From: an uncultured Lachnospiraceae bacterium
GTDB lineage: Bacteria; Bacillota; Clostridia; Lachnospirales; Lachnospiraceae
Direction of reading: 5' to 3'
Length of the DNA: 64,000 bases
Assembly: GCA_900539175.1 (NCBI GenBank)
Contig: UQAW01000008.1
Coordinates: 1 to 64,000, forward strand
Positions 25,459 through 35,130 of this stretch are shown here, piece by piece. The notes under the pieces were generated by a model. It made no database searches. It saw nothing but the letters and a program-made list of their open reading frames with translations, and was not told where the DNA came from. The position numbers and the translations under genes are program-made. Positions within the stretch are counted from its first letter, which is position 1; every line of letters begins with the position of its first letter.

Positions 25459-25496
25459 CATTTTTATAAGAAGATTGTAGCAGAGGGGGGATGTGG

Positions 25497-26600
25497 ATGA
25501 ATACGGAAAGCGGAAAAGCCAAGTATTATACACTGATGGAACAGCTGAAAGAAGATATTCTCTCAGGAAAGATCCGGGCAGGTGAAAAGCTTCCTTCGGA
25601 GAATGAGCTGGCGGCGGAATTTGATATCAGCCGTCATACAGTGCGAAAAGCGTTGTCTATTTTGGAAAACGATGGTTTTGTTACTGCTTATCACGGCAAA
25701 GGGACATTTTGTTCCGAACGGATGATACACAGACGCGCCTCCCGCAATATTGCGGTTGTTATTACTTATATATCCGATTATATTTTTCCAAGATTGATTC
25801 AGGGAATGGATCGGGTACTGACTGCAAACGGCTACAGCATTATATTGAAAAATACCGGCAATTCCAGAACGAATGAGGCGAAGGTATTGCAGGAGATGCT
25901 GAGCAAGCCGATTGATGGTCTGATTATTGAACCGAGCAAGAGTCAGATTTTGTGTAAACATCTGAACCTTTATCAGATGTTGGATAAGTATGATATTCCC
26001 TATGTATTTATTCAGGGAAGTTATCCGCAGATGTTGGAAAAACCCAGAATTCTGATGGATGACTGCAGGGGGGGATATCTGCTGACAAAATACCTGATTG
26101 AGACGGGACATAAGAAAATTGTCGGAGTTTTTAAAGCCGATGACAGTCAGGGTGAGCAGAGGCATAAGGGCTATACAAAAGCTTTGCAGGAAGCCGGCAT
26201 GATGTATGATCCTGAGATGGTGATCTGGTTCCATACAGAAGATCGCCGGATCAAGCCGCCGCTGATGTTGAATCAGATGATGGACAGAGGGGTTGAGATG
26301 GATGCTGTTGTCTGTTATAACGACCAGATTGCGATGCTGGTGATTGGTGCATTGAAAAAGCGGGGATTTTCCGTACCGGAGGATATTTCCGTTACAGGGT
26401 ATGATAATTCCATGATTGCCGAGGAAGGCAGTTTTGGACTTACAACGATTGCACATCCTCAGGAACGGCTGGGGGAGATGGCGGCGGAACTGATTTTGGA
26501 ACAGATTAGAAAGGTGCCGTTGGCAGAAAGTAAGGTAGAGCGGCTGATCCGGCCGGAATTGATTATACGTCAGTCTACCAGATCCCGGATTAACGGGTAA
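25497..26600 (+). CDS. araR: GntR-LacI hybrid transcriptional regulator (AraR-like)
   Basis: 367-residue regulator. The N-terminal GntR winged helix (~1-70: YYTLMEQLKEDILSGKIRAGEKLPSE and ISRHTVRKALSIL) is joined to a LacI-type sugar-binding domain (~80-360, with DAVVCYNDQIAMLVIGAL and SVTGYDN). This is the AraR architecture, which represses arabinose genes until L-arabinose binds. ATG 25497 is chosen because AGAGGGGGG ends 6 bases upstream; the ATG at 25491 touches that site. It is first in the operon, directly behind an operator-like inverted repeat, so autoregulation is likely. Confidence 0.88.
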   Translation: MNTESGKAKYYTLMEQLKEDILSGKIRAGEKLPSENELAAEFDISRHTVRKALSILENDGFVTAYHGKGTFCSERMIHRRASRNIAVVITYISDYIFPRLIQGMDRVLTANGYSIILKNTGNSRTNEAKVLQEMLSKPIDGLIIEPSKSQILCKHLNLYQMLDKYDIPYVFIQGSYPQMLEKPRILMDDCRGGYLLTKYLIETGHKKIVGVFKADDSQGEQRHKGYTKALQEAGMMYDPEMVIWFHTEDRRIKPPLMLNQMMDRGVEMDAVVCYNDQIAMLVIGALKKRGFSVPEDISVTGYDNSMIAEEGSFGLTTIAHPQERLGEMAAELILEQIRKVPLAESKVERLIRPELIIRQSTRSRING

Positions 26601-26645
26601 ATGACAGGTGGTTATAAAAAAAATATATATAAAGGAGAAAATGAT

Positions 26646-28142
26646 ATGAAAGCAGCAAAGAATTACAAGTTTTGGTTTTGTACCGGTTCACAGGATCTGT
26701 ATGGAGATGAGTGTCTTGCAAATGTTGCAAAACATTCACAGATTATCGTTGAGTCTTTGAACAAATCAGGCATGCTTCCGTTTGAAGTTATATGGAAACC
26801 AACCTTGATTACCAATGAACTGATCCGTAAGACTTTCAATGAAGCAAATGCAGATGAGGATTGCGCAGGTATTATCACATGGATGCATACGTTCTCACCG
26901 GCAAAATCCTGGATTTTAGGTCTGCAGGAGTATCGGAAACCGTTACTGCACCTGCATACACAGTATAATCGTGAGATTCCGTATGATACCATCGATATGG
27001 ACTTTATGAATGAGAACCAGGCTGCACATGGTGACAGAGAGTATGGTCATATTGTCAGCCGTATGAATATTGAGCGTAAAGTTATCATGGGATTCTGGGA
27101 TGACAAAGAGGTTCAGGAGCGTATCGCAGGATGGATGAGAACTGCAATCGGTGTTATGGAGAGCAGTCATATTCGCGTATGCCGTATCGCTGATAATATG
27201 AGAAACGTAGCTGTTACCGAGGGTGATAAGGTAGAGGCGCAGATCAAATTTGGGTGGGAAGTAGATGCATATCCGGTGAATGAAATCGCAGAATATGTAA
27301 AAGATGTAAAACAAGGTGATATTGATACGCTTGTAGAGGAGTATTACAGTAAATATGAGATTCTTCTGGAGGGAAGAGATCCGGAAGAATTCCGGAAACA
27401 TGTAGCAGTACAGGCAGGAATTGAAATCGGATTTGAGAAATTCCTGGAGGAGAAGAATTATCAGGCAATCGTAACCCATTTTGGTGATCTTGGATCCCTT
27501 CAGCAGCTTCCGGGTCTTGCGATTCAAAGACTGATGGAAAAAGGATATGGCTTCGGCGGTGAGGGTGACTGGAAAACTGCTGCCATGGTACGTCTGATGA
27601 AGATTATGGCACAGGGTGTTAAAGATGCCAAGGGAACTTCTTTCATGGAGGATTATACTTATAATCTGGTAAAAGGAAAAGAAGGAGTTCTGGAAGCACA
27701 CATGCTTGAGGTATGCCCGACCATTGCAGACGGCCCGATTTCAATCAAATGCCAGCCGCTCAGCATGGGAGACAGAGAAGATCCAGCCCGTCTGGTATTT
27801 ACTTCCAAAGAGGGACACGGAATTGCTACATCTCTGATTGATCTTGGCAATAGATTCCGTCTGATTATCAATGATGTGGATTGTAAGAAGGTAGAAAAAC
27901 CGATGCCGAAGCTTCCGGTAGCGACCAACTTCTGGGTTCCGCAGCCGAATCTTCAGGTAGGTGCTGAAGCATGGATCTATGCAGGCGGTGCACACCATAC
28001 AGCATTCTCTTATGACCTGACTACTGAGCAGATGGTAGACTGGGCAGCAGCTATGGGTATTGAAAGTATTGTTATTGATCATGATACAACGATCCGCAGT
28101 CTCCGCAACGAACTGAGATGGAACTCTGTATTCTATAAATAA
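26646..28142 (+). CDS. araA: L-arabinose isomerase
   Basis: 498-residue cytoplasmic enzyme that interconverts L-arabinose and L-ribulose. The sequence begins with the family start KFWFCTGSQDLYGDE, has WMHTFSPAKSWI and ends with HDTTIRSLRNELRWN. Length is normal. AAAGGAG precedes ATG 26646; an upstream in-frame ATG at 26601 has no ribosome site and would add 15 unrelated residues. It lies second in the operon between the regulator and the kinase. Confidence 0.96.
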   Translation: MKAAKNYKFWFCTGSQDLYGDECLANVAKHSQIIVESLNKSGMLPFEVIWKPTLITNELIRKTFNEANADEDCAGIITWMHTFSPAKSWILGLQEYRKPLLHLHTQYNREIPYDTIDMDFMNENQAAHGDREYGHIVSRMNIERKVIMGFWDDKEVQERIAGWMRTAIGVMESSHIRVCRIADNMRNVAVTEGDKVEAQIKFGWEVDAYPVNEIAEYVKDVKQGDIDTLVEEYYSKYEILLEGRDPEEFRKHVAVQAGIEIGFEKFLEEKNYQAIVTHFGDLGSLQQLPGLAIQRLMEKGYGFGGEGDWKTAAMVRLMKIMAQGVKDAKGTSFMEDYTYNLVKGKEGVLEAHMLEVCPTIADGPISIKCQPLSMGDREDPARLVFTSKEGHGIATSLIDLGNRFRLIINDVDCKKVEKPMPKLPVATNFWVPQPNLQVGAEAWIYAGGAHHTAFSYDLTTEQMVDWAAAMGIESIVIDHDTTIRSLRNELRWNSVFYK

Positions 28143-28182
28143 AAGTAATTCTGAATTCTAAAAAATCTACGGAGGTGTCATT

Positions 28183-29787
28183 ATGGGAATCGACAAAATT
28201 GCAGTAAAGACCGCCATTGAAGCTGGAAAAACTGCTCTGGGAATCGAATTTGGTTCCACCAGAATCAAAGCTGTACTGGTGGATGATCATAATCATCCAA
28301 TCGCATCCGGTGCTCATGACTGGGAGAACCGGTATGAGAACGGAGTTTGGACTTATAGTCTGGAAGATATCTGGACAGGTCTTCAGGACAGCTATCAGAA
28401 GATGGCAGCAGATGCAAAAGCACAGTACGGCGTAACAATCCGGACGATCGGGGCAATTGGATTCAGTGCCATGATGCATGGATATATGGCATTTAATAAG
28501 GAAGGAGAGCTGATGGTACCGTTCCGTACCTGGAGAAATAATATCACAGGTCCGTCTTCCGAAAAACTAACCGAGTTATTCCAGTACCACATTCCCCAGA
28601 GATGGACGATTGCCCATCTGTATCAGGCAATCCTGAACGGTGAGGAGCATGTGGGAGAGATTGATTATCTGTGTACACTGGCTGGTTATATTCATTGGAA
28701 ACTGACCGGAGAACGTATTCTGGGTGTAGGTGAGGCATCTGGTGTATTCCCGATTGATGCGGATACGAAGACTTATCGTGCAGATATGGTGCAGAAATTT
28801 GATGCGTTGGTTGCGGATAAAAACTATGGATGGAAGCTGCTGGATATTCTTCCGGGTGTTAAAGTTGCAGGAGAGAATGCAGGAATACTGACAGAAGAAG
28901 GAGCGAAGCTGCTTGATGTCAGCGGAGAACTGCAGGCCGGAATACCGCTTTGTCCGCCGGAGGGGGATGCAGGAACTGGTATGGCTGCTACCAACAGTGT
29001 TGCGAAGCGTACCGGTAATGTATCTGCCGGAACTTCGGTATTCGCTATGATCGTTCTGGAAAAAGAACTGTCTAAAGTATATCCGGAAATTGATCTGGTA
29101 ACAACTCCCAGCGGTAATCTGGTAGCGATGGTACATTGCCAGAACTGTACTTCTGACTTGAATGCCTGGGTAGGGCTTTTCAAAGAATTTGCAGAAAGCT
29201 TCGGTATAGAAGTAGATATGAATAAACTTTTCGGTACCCTGTACAACAAGGCACTGGAAGGCGATACGGACTGCGGCGGACTGTTGGCATACAACTATTT
29301 TTCCGGTGAGCACATCACAGATTTTGTAGAAGGACGTCCGATGTTCGTGCGTAATTCAAATGATAACTTCAATCTGGCAAACTTTATGAGAGTTCATCTG
29401 TTTACTGCTTTGGGAGCACTGAAAGTGGGACTTGATATCCTGTTGAAGGAAGAGGGTGTGCAGGTAGACCAGATTTTGGGACACGGCGGACTGTTCAAGA
29501 CAAAAGGTGTGGGACAGAAGATTCTTGCCGCAGCTATGAATGCTCCGGTTTCTGTTATGGAAACAGCAGGCGAAGGCGGTGCATGGGGGATTGCGCTTCT
29601 GGCTTCTTATATGGTTAACAAAGCCGATGGAGAGTCTCTGGATAATTATCTGAATGAGAAAGTATTTGCCGGACAGAAGGGTGAATGCATGGAGCCGGAT
29701 GCAGCAGATGTGGCAGGTTTTGAAACCTTTATTGAACGTTATAAGAAGGGGCTTGCAATCGAACGTGCGGCTGTGGAAAATCTGTAA
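28183..29787 (+). CDS. FGGY-family sugar kinase, probable L-ribulokinase
   Basis: 534-residue FGGY carbohydrate kinase with the N-terminal ATPase-fold signature IEFGSTRIKAVLVDD, the substrate patch MMHGYMAFN and the C-terminal GHGGLFKTKGVGQKILAAAM. It looks more like the xylulokinase-type branch than the classical AraB branch. Its position between araA and araD argues that it phosphorylates L-ribulose to L-ribulose-5-phosphate; that is context inference. ACGGAGGTG precedes the start. The spacings of ~40 bp to both neighbours support a single transcript. Confidence 0.85.
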   Translation: MGIDKIAVKTAIEAGKTALGIEFGSTRIKAVLVDDHNHPIASGAHDWENRYENGVWTYSLEDIWTGLQDSYQKMAADAKAQYGVTIRTIGAIGFSAMMHGYMAFNKEGELMVPFRTWRNNITGPSSEKLTELFQYHIPQRWTIAHLYQAILNGEEHVGEIDYLCTLAGYIHWKLTGERILGVGEASGVFPIDADTKTYRADMVQKFDALVADKNYGWKLLDILPGVKVAGENAGILTEEGAKLLDVSGELQAGIPLCPPEGDAGTGMAATNSVAKRTGNVSAGTSVFAMIVLEKELSKVYPEIDLVTTPSGNLVAMVHCQNCTSDLNAWVGLFKEFAESFGIEVDMNKLFGTLYNKALEGDTDCGGLLAYNYFSGEHITDFVEGRPMFVRNSNDNFNLANFMRVHLFTALGALKVGLDILLKEEGVQVDQILGHGGLFKTKGVGQKILAAAMNAPVSVMETAGEGGAWGIALLASYMVNKADGESLDNYLNEKVFAGQKGECMEPDAADVAGFETFIERYKKGLAIERAAVENL

Positions 29788-29825
29788 ATCTTAATGTATG
29801 TCTGAAAATGATAAGGTGGAGCGTT

Positions 29826-30515
29826 ATGTTAGAAGAACTGAAAAAACGGGTATACGAAGCAAATATGTTGCTTCCGAAATATGGGCTGGTTACATTTACC
29901 TGGGGAAATGTAAGTGAAATTGACCGTGAGAGCGGATTGTTTGCAATCAAGCCAAGCGGTGTTGATTATGATAAGCTGACTCCGGATGATATGGTAATCA
30001 TGGATCTGGAAGGAAATAAGGTGGAGGGAAGATACAATCCATCTTCCGATACACCGACACATCTGGAACTGTACAAAGCATTTCCAAACATCGGCGGAGT
30101 GGTACATACACATTCTCCATGGGCGACAAGCTGGGCACAGGCAGGAAGAGGGATTCCCTGTTACGGAACCACACATGCCGATTATATGTATGGTGAGATT
30201 CCGTGTGCAAGATGCCTGACGAAAGAAGAGATTGATGGCGCTTATGAGAAGAACACAGGTCTTCTGATTGCTGATTTATTCAAAGACAAGGATTATGAGG
30301 CAGTTCCGGCAGTGCTTTGTAAGAACCACGGACCGTTTACCTGGGGAAAGGACGGTCATGATGCTGTTCACAACGCGGTTGTTCTGGAAGAGGTTGCAAA
30401 GATGGCTGCCCGCTGTGAGATGATTCAGCCGCGCGTTCAGCCGGCACCGCAGGAATTGCAGGATAAGCACTATTACAGAAAACATGGTGCAAATGCATAT
30501 TACGGACAGAAATAA
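29826..30515 (+). CDS. araD: L-ribulose-5-phosphate 4-epimerase
   Basis: 229-residue class II aldolase-fold epimerase that converts L-ribulose-5-phosphate to D-xylulose-5-phosphate for the pentose phosphate pathway. The fold markers are TWGNVSEIDR, KPSGVDYDKL, metal His residues in VVHTHSPWA and the later NHGPFTWG. GGTGGAG precedes ATG 29826. It is the last gene of the arabinose operon and is followed by a hairpin terminator. An arabinose transporter or arabinanase is not present, so uptake genes must be elsewhere. Confidence 0.95.
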   Translation: MLEELKKRVYEANMLLPKYGLVTFTWGNVSEIDRESGLFAIKPSGVDYDKLTPDDMVIMDLEGNKVEGRYNPSSDTPTHLELYKAFPNIGGVVHTHSPWATSWAQAGRGIPCYGTTHADYMYGEIPCARCLTKEEIDGAYEKNTGLLIADLFKDKDYEAVPAVLCKNHGPFTWGKDGHDAVHNAVVLEEVAKMAARCEMIQPRVQPAPQELQDKHYYRKHGANAYYGQK

Positions 30516-30528
30516 GGAAAAATCTATG

Positions 30529-30565
30529 GGCGGCTGCTGCATGACGATATGCGGCAGCCGCTTTT
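30529..30565 (+). terminator. Terminator of the arabinose operon
   Basis: GGCGGCTGC pairs with GCAGCCGC around a loop of ~14 nt, followed by TTTT (30562-30565). Confidence 0.8.
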
Positions 30566-30597
30566 GTGATTTTTTTCACAGGCTTCAAAAAAATTTC

Positions 30598-30626
30598 TTG
30601 ACGCAGGAACGTTCTTGCGCTAAATT
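30598..30626 (+). promoter_or_regulatory. lysC promoter with an internal palindrome
   Basis: TTGACG (30598-30603), 17-nt spacer, TAAATT (30621-30626). The spacer is almost entirely the near-perfect palindrome CGCAGGAACGTTCTTGCG (30602-30619), a plausible repressor site. No lysine riboswitch is present in the ~45-nt leader. Confidence 0.7.
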
Positions 30627-30677
30627 AATATTCAGAGTTATTGGATTAGGAAGTATACAAAGGAGAGTACAAAAACC

Positions 30678-31997
30678 ATGAAGAAGGTTGTGAAATTCGG
30701 TGGAAGTTCCCTGGCAAGTGCAGAACAGTTTAAGAAGGTTGGAAATATTATCCGTGCAGATGAAGCCAGAAGATATGTTGTTCCGTCAGCTCCGGGAAAA
30801 CGTTATGACGGAGACATCAAGGTTACCGATATGTTATATGACTGTTATCGCACCGCAGAGGCAGGCCATAATTTTGAAGATAAAATAAAGGCGATTCAGG
30901 TCAGATACCAGGAAATCATCGATGGACTGGGACTTTCGCTTTCTCTGGAGACACAGTTTCAGGAAATCGCAGATAATTTTAAAAGGAAAGCAGGATCTGA
31001 TTATGCGGCATCCCGCGGGGAGTATCTGAATGGTATCATCATGGCTGATTATCTGGGGTATGAATTTATTGATTCGGCAGAAGTGATTTTCTTCCAGGAA
31101 GACGGCAGCTTTGATGCAGATAAGACCGATGAATGTCTGTCAAAACGTCTGGAGAATATTGAACGTGCAGTAATTCCGGGATTCTATGGTTCCGCGTTTG
31201 ACGGAAGCGTAAAGACTTTCTCACGCGGCGGATCTGATATTACGGGATCTATCGTTGCGAAGGCAGTACATGCGGATCTGTATGAGAACTGGACTGATGT
31301 TTCCGGATTCCTTGTGACAGATCCCCGTATTGTAAAAAATCCGGAAGTGATTTCTACGATTACGTATAAAGAACTCCGTGAACTTTCTTATATGGGTGCA
31401 ACGGTGCTCCATGAAGATTCGATTTTCCCGCTCCGTCAGGAAGGAATTCCGATCAATGTCCGGAACACAAATAAGCCGGAAGACAACGGAACTCTGATTG
31501 TGGAAAGTACCTGCAGCAAGCCGAAATATACGATTACGGGTATTGCAGGAAAGAAGGGCTTTGCTTCCATTAATATCGAAAAAGATATGATGAATGCGGA
31601 AGTTGGATTTGGCAGAAAGGTATTGCAGGTATTTGAAGAGTGCGGTTTATCTTTTGAGCACACACCATCTGGTATCGATACATTTACGGTATATGTGCAT
31701 CAGGATGAGTTTGAGGAAAAAGAACAGCAGGTAATTGCAGGACTCCATCGTGCGGTACAGCCGGATTCCATTGATCTGGAGTCGGATCTGGCTCTGATCG
31801 CTGTTGTTGGACGGGGAATGCGCCGTACCCGCGGTACAGCCGGAAGAATTTTCTCTGCATTGGCACACGCACATGTCAATGTTAAGATGATCGACCAGGG
31901 ATCTTCCGAATTGAATATTATTATTGGTGTGGAAAATCGTGATTTTGAGACAGCGATCCGTGCAATTTATGATATTTTTGTAACATCCCAGTTATAA
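30678..31997 (+). CDS. lysC: Aspartate kinase
   Basis: 439-residue enzyme for the first step of the aspartate pathway (Lys, Thr, Met, diaminopimelate). The kinase domain begins KFGGSSLAS (6-14) and includes SRGGSDITGS. Two ACT domains in the C-terminal third (from ~ITGIAGKKGFASINIEK) bind the feedback amino acid. The deviation PSAPGKRYDGD near residue 37 and the length fit the monofunctional class typical of Clostridia. AAAGGAG precedes the start. It is monocistronic, and its promoter holds a palindrome that may be an operator. Confidence 0.94.
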   Translation: MKKVVKFGGSSLASAEQFKKVGNIIRADEARRYVVPSAPGKRYDGDIKVTDMLYDCYRTAEAGHNFEDKIKAIQVRYQEIIDGLGLSLSLETQFQEIADNFKRKAGSDYAASRGEYLNGIIMADYLGYEFIDSAEVIFFQEDGSFDADKTDECLSKRLENIERAVIPGFYGSAFDGSVKTFSRGGSDITGSIVAKAVHADLYENWTDVSGFLVTDPRIVKNPEVISTITYKELRELSYMGATVLHEDSIFPLRQEGIPINVRNTNKPEDNGTLIVESTCSKPKYTITGIAGKKGFASINIEKDMMNAEVGFGRKVLQVFEECGLSFEHTPSGIDTFTVYVHQDEFEEKEQQVIAGLHRAVQPDSIDLESDLALIAVVGRGMRRTRGTAGRIFSALAHAHVNVKMIDQGSSELNIIIGVENRDFETAIRAIYDIFVTSQL

Positions 31998-32056
31998 TAG
32001 GGAGCAGGTTGTCTGTGAAAATAATTTTTTCTATATTCAGACACACTCTAAAGTGA

Positions 32057-32101
32057 GAAACAGGCTTTTGTACCTCGGAAGTTGTGCGAAAGCCTGTTTT
32101 C
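32057..32101 (+). terminator. Terminator of lysC
   Basis: GAAACAGGCTTT (32057-32068) pairs with AAAGCCTGTTTTC (32089-32101), with the T run inside the right arm. Confidence 0.72.
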
Positions 32102-32191
32102 TTGCGGTGTCAGTACACTGGTTAATTACGGAACGATGTACCAGATAGTGCTTTCAGTACATCAGATGGAAGAATAGTTATTTCCTGATTA

Positions 32192-32220
32192 TGGACAGAT
32201 GGTGAGGGATGTGCTATAAT
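32192..32220 (+). promoter_or_regulatory. Promoter of the pyrH-rseP cluster
   Basis: TGGACA (32192-32197), 17-nt spacer, TATAAT (32215-32220); 38 nt before the pyrH start. Confidence 0.75.
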
Positions 32221-32258
32221 CGCAGTAGAAATACAAAGACAAGGAACGAGGAAAACGG

Positions 32259-32954
32259 ATGAAAAGAGTATTATTAAAGTTAAGCGGTGAAGCGCTTGCA
32301 GGGCCAAAAAAGACTGGATTTGACGAGGCGACTGTAGTGGCAGTGGCAAAACAAGTGAAGACGCTTGTAGAAGAAGGAATCAAAGTTGGAATCGTCATTG
32401 GCGGAGGAAATTTCTGGAGAGGAAGAAGCAGCGAGAATATTGATCGTACCAAGGCAGATCAGATTGGAATGCTGGCTACGATTATGAACTGTATCTATGT
32501 TTCTGAAATTTTCCGTTCTCAGGGGATGATGACATCAGTTCTGACACCGTTCCGATGCGGAGAGTTTACAAAAGGATTTTCGAAAGACAGAGTGAACAAG
32601 TACTTTGACCACAATATGGTGGTGTTTTTTGCGGGCGGTACCGGACATCCGTATTTTTCAACAGATACGGCTACTGTGCTGCGGGCGATTGAGATTGAAG
32701 CTGATACCATTCTGCTTGCAAAAGCGGTTGACGGCGTATATGACAGTGATCCTAAGGAAAATCCGAATGCGAAGAAGTATGAGGAGGTTTCCATTCAGGA
32801 AGTCATTGATAAGAAACTGGCAGTTGTGGATATGACGGCTTCTATTATGTGTATGGAGAATAAGATGCCGATGCAGGTATTCAGCCTGAATGAAGAGAAT
32901 GGGATTATTCATGCAGCGCATGGCATTAACAATGGTACAAGAGTAACCGTATAA
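32259..32954 (+). CDS. pyrH: UMP kinase
   Basis: 231-residue hexameric amino-acid-kinase-fold enzyme making UDP from UMP. Motifs: LLKLSGEALAG at the N-terminus, VIGGGNFWRGR, and AVDGVYDSDPKENPNAKKY. Length is typical of bacterial PyrH. First gene of a cluster shared by most bacteria (pyrH-frr-uppS-cdsA-dxr-rseP), with frr 18 bp downstream. Confidence 0.97.
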   Translation: MKRVLLKLSGEALAGPKKTGFDEATVVAVAKQVKTLVEEGIKVGIVIGGGNFWRGRSSENIDRTKADQIGMLATIMNCIYVSEIFRSQGMMTSVLTPFRCGEFTKGFSKDRVNKYFDHNMVVFFAGGTGHPYFSTDTATVLRAIEIEADTILLAKAVDGVYDSDPKENPNAKKYEEVSIQEVIDKKLAVVDMTASIMCMENKMPMQVFSLNEENGIIHAAHGINNGTRVTV

Positions 32955-32972
32955 AAGGAGGAAATAACGATT

Positions 32973-33524
32973 ATGGATGAAAGAATCGAAGTATATAACG
33001 GAAAAATGGAGAAGACCATTACCAGTTTTGAAAAGGAGCTGGCAACAATCCGTGCAGGCCGTGCTAATCCACATGTATTAGACCGGATTACCGTGGATTA
33101 TTATGGATCACCGACTCCGCTGCAGCAGGTAGCGAATATATCTGTTCCGGAACCACGTATGATTCAGATCCAGCCGTGGGAAGCTTCTCTGATCAAGGAT
33201 ATCTGCAAAGCAATCCAGATGTCTGATCTGGGTATTAACCCGAATACAGACGGCAAAGTGGTTCGTCTTGTATTTCCGGAGCTGACTGAGGAGCGCAGAA
33301 AAGAATTGGTGAAGGATGTAAAGAAAAAAGGTGAGGCAGGAAAGGTTGCGATCCGCAATATCCGCCGTGATGCCAATGATTCTTATAAAAAGTTAGCAAA
33401 GACGGATGTGTCTGAGGATGAGATCAAAGAATTAGAGGATAAGACACAGAAGCTGACAGATAAATTTATTAAAAAGATTGATGAAATGATAGAAGAAAAG
33501 TCAAAGGAAATCTTAACAGTATAA
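32973..33524 (+). CDS. frr: Ribosome recycling factor
   Basis: 183-residue tRNA-shaped protein that, with EF-G, splits ribosomes after termination. The family signature is clear: ELATIRAGRANPHVLDRI, YGSPTPLQQVANISVPE and VRLVFPELTEERRKELVK. AAAAGGAGG precedes the start. Second gene of the pyrH cluster. Confidence 0.98.
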   Translation: MDERIEVYNGKMEKTITSFEKELATIRAGRANPHVLDRITVDYYGSPTPLQQVANISVPEPRMIQIQPWEASLIKDICKAIQMSDLGINPNTDGKVVRLVFPELTEERRKELVKDVKKKGEAGKVAIRNIRRDANDSYKKLAKTDVSEDEIKELEDKTQKLTDKFIKKIDEMIEEKSKEILTV

Positions 33525-33598
33525 ACGAGAAGGGATAGAAAGAAATACAGAGGTAGGCTGTGTTTCTTTCTATCATTTTATGAAGAGGAGAAGATACT

Positions 33599-34318
33599 AT
33601 GAATGTTCCAAATCATGTGGCGATTATCCTTGACGGTAACGGCAGATGGGCAAAGTCCAGAAAGATGCCCAGAAATTACGGGCATATGGTGGGATGTGAC
33701 AATCTGGAAAAGATTTGTTATACGGCAAGAGACTTAGGGATCAAATATCTGACGGTGTATGCATTTTCTACGGAAAACTGGAAGCGTTCCAGGGAAGAAG
33801 TTGAGGGACTGATGAAACTGTTCCGGAGATATCTGAAACGTTGTATTAAGAGCTCCCGGGAAAATGAGATGCGGGTACGAATCATCGGTGATGTGTCTGC
33901 GTTTGATCCGGATATTCAGGAGAGCATCCGGGTTCTGGAAGATTATTCGAAGGATTATGATAAGCTGCATTTTCAAATTGCATTAAATTATGGAAGCAGG
34001 GATGAGATTCTTCGTGCTGTGAATCATCTGATGGCGGATGTAAGGTCAGGAAAAAGGGCGGAAGAAAAAATTACAGAGGAGATGTTCTCTTCCTATCTGG
34101 ATACGGCAGGTGTGCCGGACCCGGATCTTATGATTCGGACCAGCGGAGAACAACGGTTGTCTAACTACCTTCTGTGGCAGATGGCCTATACGGAATTTTA
34201 CTTTACGGATGTTCCGTGGCCGGATTTTCACAAGAAGGAATTGGTCCAGGCTATTGAGCAATATAATAGCAGAGACAGACGATTCGGAGGCGTAAAGGAG
34301 GAGTCATCATGTTCATAA
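33599..34318 (+). CDS. uppS: Isoprenyl transferase (undecaprenyl diphosphate synthase)
   Basis: 239-residue cis-prenyltransferase that builds the C55 lipid carrier for peptidoglycan and wall polymers. The active-site Asp lies in IILDGNGRWAKSR at residues ~9-21; YAFSTENWKRS and the C-terminal DPDLMIRTSGEQRLSNYLLWQ follow the family. GAAGAGGAG precedes the start. It overlaps cdsA by 10 bp, which suggests translational coupling of two membrane-lipid genes. Confidence 0.97.
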   Translation: MNVPNHVAIILDGNGRWAKSRKMPRNYGHMVGCDNLEKICYTARDLGIKYLTVYAFSTENWKRSREEVEGLMKLFRRYLKRCIKSSRENEMRVRIIGDVSAFDPDIQESIRVLEDYSKDYDKLHFQIALNYGSRDEILRAVNHLMADVRSGKRAEEKITEEMFSSYLDTAGVPDPDLMIRTSGEQRLSNYLLWQMAYTEFYFTDVPWPDFHKKELVQAIEQYNSRDRRFGGVKEESSCS

Positions 34319-35130
34319 CAAGATTGATCAGCGGGATTGTGCTGGTTTTGCTTGCGCTGTTGACGATTGGTATAGGGGGATGGGTGCTTTTCGGGACGCT
34401 GCTTCTTATCTCTGTGATCGGTGCATCTGAACTGTATAAGGCAATGAAGGTTCAGGAAGACCGGATGAACGGGCTTTGTATAGTTGGTTATGCAGGAATC
34501 TTTTTGTACTATCTGGGACTGGTAATTCCACAGTTGGATAAAGGCGGCAGTATATTGGAGCCGAACGGCGGATTTGCAACGATGATGCTGATTTTGGCTC
34601 TGGTTATGATCATGTTTGTCTATGTGTTTACGTATCCAAAGTATCAGGCAAATCAGATTATGGCGTCATTTTTCGCTGTTGTCTATGTGGGTGTAATGCT
34701 TTCCTATATCTACCAGACGAGGATGCTGGAGGGCGGTAAGTTCCATGTGTGGCTGATTTTTCTGTGTTCCTGGGGGGCGGATACCTGTGCATACTGTGTG
34801 GGAATGCTGATCGGAAAACACAAGATGGCACCGGTACTGAGTCCGAAAAAGTCCGTGGAAGGTGCTGTGGGCGGCGTTGCCGGAGCTGCTTTGCTTGGCT
34901 TTTTGTTTCAACTTGCCACAGACGGACCATCCTATGAGTATGCAGTAATCTGTGCTGTGGGTGCATTGATTTCGATGGTGGGAGATCTTGCAGCTTCTGC
35001 AATCAAGAGAAATATGGAAATCAAAGACTACGGTACACTGATCCCTGGACATGGAGGGATTCTGGATCGGTTTGACAGTGTGATTTTCACCGCACCGATT
35101 ATCTACTATCTTTCTGTCTTTCTGATTTAG
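34309..35130 (+). CDS. cdsA: Phosphatidate cytidylyltransferase
   Basis: 273-residue membrane enzyme that makes CDP-diacylglycerol, the precursor of acidic phospholipids. About seven or eight hydrophobic segments precede the CDS signature near the C-terminus, SAIKRNMEIKDYG followed by LIPGHGGILDRFDS. AAAGGAGGAGTCATC precedes the start inside the end of uppS. Between it and dxr lies a copy of a short dispersed repeat. Confidence 0.96.
   Translation: MFITRLISGIVLVLLALLTIGIGGWVLFGTLLLISVIGASELYKAMKVQEDRMNGLCIVGYAGIFLYYLGLVIPQLDKGGSILEPNGGFATMMLILALVMIMFVYVFTYPKYQANQIMASFFAVVYVGVMLSYIYQTRMLEGGKFHVWLIFLCSWGADTCAYCVGMLIGKHKMAPVLSPKKSVEGAVGGVAGAALLGFLFQLATDGPSYEYAVICAVGALISMVGDLAASAIKRNMEIKDYGTLIPGHGGILDRFDSVIFTAPIIYYLSVFLI

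Noticed and set aside
30627..30677. Lysine riboswitch upstream of lysC
   Set aside because: The leader is only about 45 nt and lacks the five-helix lysine aptamer.
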